From NCBI GenBank assembly GCA_027296925.1, contig JAPUIP010000760.1, positions 1 through 7,948 on the forward strand: DNA of 7,948 nucleotides. Direction: 5' to 3'. Shown in pieces: positions 6,785-7,948 of the stretch. A program made the position numbers and the translations under genes. The first letter of the stretch is position 1. Every line of letters starts with the position of its first letter. The notes beneath the pieces were generated by a model. It saw nothing but the letters and a program-made list of their open reading frames with translations, had not been told where the DNA came from and did not search any database. The stretch comes from Candidatus Poribacteria bacterium. Its GTDB lineage: Bacteria; Poribacteria; WGA-4E; PCPOR2b.

Positions 6785-7675
6785 TTAGTGGGCAACCCGA
6801 TCTAATTCTTCAAACGCACGATGGATAACTTCATCTTGTGACGGGAGCGACATATCTTTCGATTGAGACATTAGGCTATGCCACTGCTGACGTACCCCCG
6901 CCTCGTTTTGGTCAATCCGCATGCGAGCTAAAACATGATACGTCTGATCCACGGGGTCAAACCAGCGGGCAACGAGCTCGATTCGATTCAGCACCACATC
7001 CGTTTGGGTGCTCGACACCGCCTGTACCTGCGTGTTGAAGCGCTTGAAAATGTGACGGATGCGGGATTGAAAATTGAGCGCCAGATCAATCCGTGAGTCG
7101 TTCTCCGCGGTTTTCCAGCCGCTCTCATGCCGATAGCGTGGATTGCAGTGCCCTTGTCCATAAAGATACCCCTTCTGCACCGGCAATGCCTGCAGCCATC
7201 TTGGCTTCTCTGCCCCTGTCGGTGAGGCGGTCTTTTGATTGGAAAAGTCACCCGGTTCCCCCAATCCCAAAAAAACAAGGGTGATCTTCGGCGTTCTGTG
7301 GATGGCGAGTATTTTATGCTGATCGGCGACCCGTTGCCCCACTGAACGCGGAACCTCCTCCTGGAAATCTTGGGCCTGACGCCGGTTGATGGAGATGCGC
7401 TCGCCGCGGATTCGGACGCTGACGTGCTTGGCGAGCTGTTCGAGTCCATCAACGGTTGCGGCTTCAACGGAGGATTCCGGACGAAATTGAGACGTCGGCG
7501 CGTACCCCACGGCCGTTGGAGCGTCGTATCGCGTGGGCGTTTGCCAAAACCAGAGTGGATATTCCAACGGCTCTGCAGCAACTGATGGGATAGGATTCTC
7601 GGTGGACTTCGCAGCGTGACAGCCGGAGATTGAAAGGATGAGGATCGGCAGACCAATAAACATCAAACGTCTCAT
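6785..7675 (-). CDS. LPP20-like lipoprotein with two repeat-like halves
   Basis: This 296-residue protein is a predicted lipoprotein. It has an Arg-Arg N-terminus, a hydrophobic stretch at 4-16 and a lipobox ISGC, with lipidated Cys19 followed by His-Ala-Ala-Lys-Ser, so outer-membrane sorting is plausible. A Pro-rich spacer leads to an LPP20-like segment at about 40-90: PLWFWQTP, then AVGYAP, then a helix with EAATVDGLEQLAKHVSVRI. A second segment at about 158-212 has the same order: PRWLQALP, YGQGH, then AENDSRIDLALNFQSRI. This points to a tandem duplication of the LPP20 unit; the second copy ends in about 85 residues of mixed strand/helix. Function in the family is poorly known; members are surface or periplasmic lipoproteins. 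The ATG at 7675 has AGAGGT 6 bases upstream. It is first in the minus-strand cluster, ahead of four cytoplasmic enzymes, which is odd; it may simply share the transcript. The lipoprotein call is firm, the family name moderate. Confidence 0.83.
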   Translation of the reverse strand: MRRLMFIGLPILILSISGCHAAKSTENPIPSVAAEPLEYPLWFWQTPTRYDAPTAVGYAPTSQFRPESSVEAATVDGLEQLAKHVSVRIRGERISINRRQAQDFQEEVPRSVGQRVADQHKILAIHRTPKITLVFLGLGEPGDFSNQKTASPTGAEKPRWLQALPVQKGYLYGQGHCNPRYRHESGWKTAENDSRIDLALNFQSRIRHIFKRFNTQVQAVSSTQTDVVLNRIELVARWFDPVDQTYHVLARMRIDQNEAGVRQQWHSLMSQSKDMSLPSQDEVIHRAFEELDRVAH

Positions 7676-7860
7676 GGTTGCACCTCTATGCTGGAGGCAT
7701 GCGGCTTGCTAATAATGCTTCAAGCAGGGGCCGCACATCTGTGTTGCCTGCGATGTACTGGCTTCCAAACGCATAAGCATTTGCCCCTGCTCATCCCGGA
7801 GAGTTGTCAATTCTGTCTGTTTCTGTCTGATACCGTTTTGATTTGGAAATGAGCCTTTTC
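7676..7860. other. Upstream intergenic region of the five-gene cluster
   Basis: No gene is visible in this stretch, which should hold the promoter of the minus-strand cluster. On the minus strand there is a perfect -35 hexamer TTGACA at 7810-7805, but the positions 16-19 bases downstream carry G-rich sequence rather than a -10, so I do not call a promoter. Other structure: a 9-bp inverted repeat AGCAGGGGC (7723-7731) with GCCCCTGCT (7783-7791); AATGCTT (7714-7720) with AAGCATT (7775-7781), not nested with the former; and a 10-base near-perfect tandem duplication TTCTGTCTGT/TTCTGTCTGA at 7811-7830. These could be operator or RNA structures, or remnants of repetitive DNA. Confidence 0.45.
7723..7791. 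repeat. 9-bp inverted repeat AGCAGGGGC / GCCCCTGCT
   Basis: Perfect 9-bp arms at 7723-7731 and 7783-7791 are separated by 51 bases. They lie between the lone TTGACA and the lipoprotein start codon. If transcribed on the minus strand they would form a long-loop hairpin in the leader of the cluster, and at the DNA level they could be paired binding sites. The sequence alone does not decide. Confidence 0.4.
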
Positions 7861-7948
7861 TGTCATTCTGAGGCTTTGCCGAAGCATCTCGGCAGATGAG
7901 ATGCTTCGCCCCACGGGATACCTCGAAGCCTGCCCTAGGGTGCGTAGT
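7861..7948. repeat. Palindromic intergenic repeat (REP/MITE-like), probably truncated by window end
   Basis: An 11-bp perfect stem, CGAAGCATCTC at 7880-7890 and GAGATGCTTCG at 7898-7908, encloses a 7-base loop. It follows a leader TGTCATTCTGAGG at 7861-7873. Leaders of the form TGTCATTCTGAG followed by GAAG-rich palindromes are a familiar look of dispersed intergenic palindromic repeats in several environmental bacterial phyla (recalled pattern, not searched). Outer short arms AGGCTT (7871-7876) and AAGCCT (7926-7931) may extend the symmetry. The expected mirrored end, CTCAGAATGACA, is not found, so the right half is diverged, degenerate or outside the window. The hairpin lacks a T tract, so it is unlikely to be only a terminator. 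Confidence 0.6.

Noticed and set aside
6820..6830. 11-base direct repeat GATGGATAACT at 6751-6761 and 6820-6830
   Set aside because: Two exact copies 69 bases apart, one intergenic and one inside the lipoprotein coding end. No third copy or flanking symmetry is seen, so it is most simply chance or a small local duplication.
1..7948. CRISPR arrays, tRNA or rRNA genes, insertion-sequence transposases, toxin-antitoxin or defence genes
   Set aside because: Looked for on both strands. No regularly spaced repeats, no cloverleaf or rRNA-like blocks and no transposase or nuclease motifs were found; nearly all sequence is accounted for by the six genes.

Overview
The window (GC in the mid-50s % by eye) is from a bacterial chromosome. 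A plus-strand gene fragment at the left edge is the C-terminus of a bacterial-type prolyl-tRNA synthetase. The rest is a run of five minus-strand genes, read right to left, with no recognisable terminator between them. The mix of an outer-membrane-type lipoprotein, a ThuA plus Gfo/Idh/MocA protein, an SDR and a CocE-type hydrolase resembles gene content of environmental Gram-negative-type lineages such as Poribacteria, Planctomycetes or related uncultured phyla. That placement is an impression from gene content, not a demonstrated taxonomy.

Layout: 3-374 (+) 3' end of proS; 375-483 short convergent intergenic region with small inverted repeats; 484-2400 (-) CocE/NonD-family alpha/beta hydrolase; 2432-3220 (-) short-chain dehydrogenase/reductase; 3222-5021 (-) homocysteine S-methyltransferase domain fused to a class I SAM-dependent methyltransferase domain; 5078-6739 (-) ThuA-like domain fused to a Gfo/Idh/MocA oxidoreductase; 6785-7675 (-) LPP20-like lipoprotein; 7676-7948 upstream intergenic region with inverted repeats, ending in part of a palindromic repetitive element.

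The five minus-strand genes are separated by 45, 56, 1 and 31 bases and each has a readable Shine-Dalgarno sequence, so they could form one transcript: lipoprotein, ThuA-Gfo, methyltransferase fusion, SDR, hydrolase. The four enzymes cover hydrolysis of an ester or amide, two NAD(P)-dependent oxidoreductase chemistries and two methyl-transfer chemistries. This would suit catabolism or remodelling of a methylated or acylated small molecule such as a modified sugar or sulfonium compound. No transporter or regulator is present, so the substrate cannot be read from the sequence. The most unusual items are the two fusion proteins, above all the homocysteine methyltransferase plus SAM-methyltransferase fusion, and their joint presence in one tight cluster.
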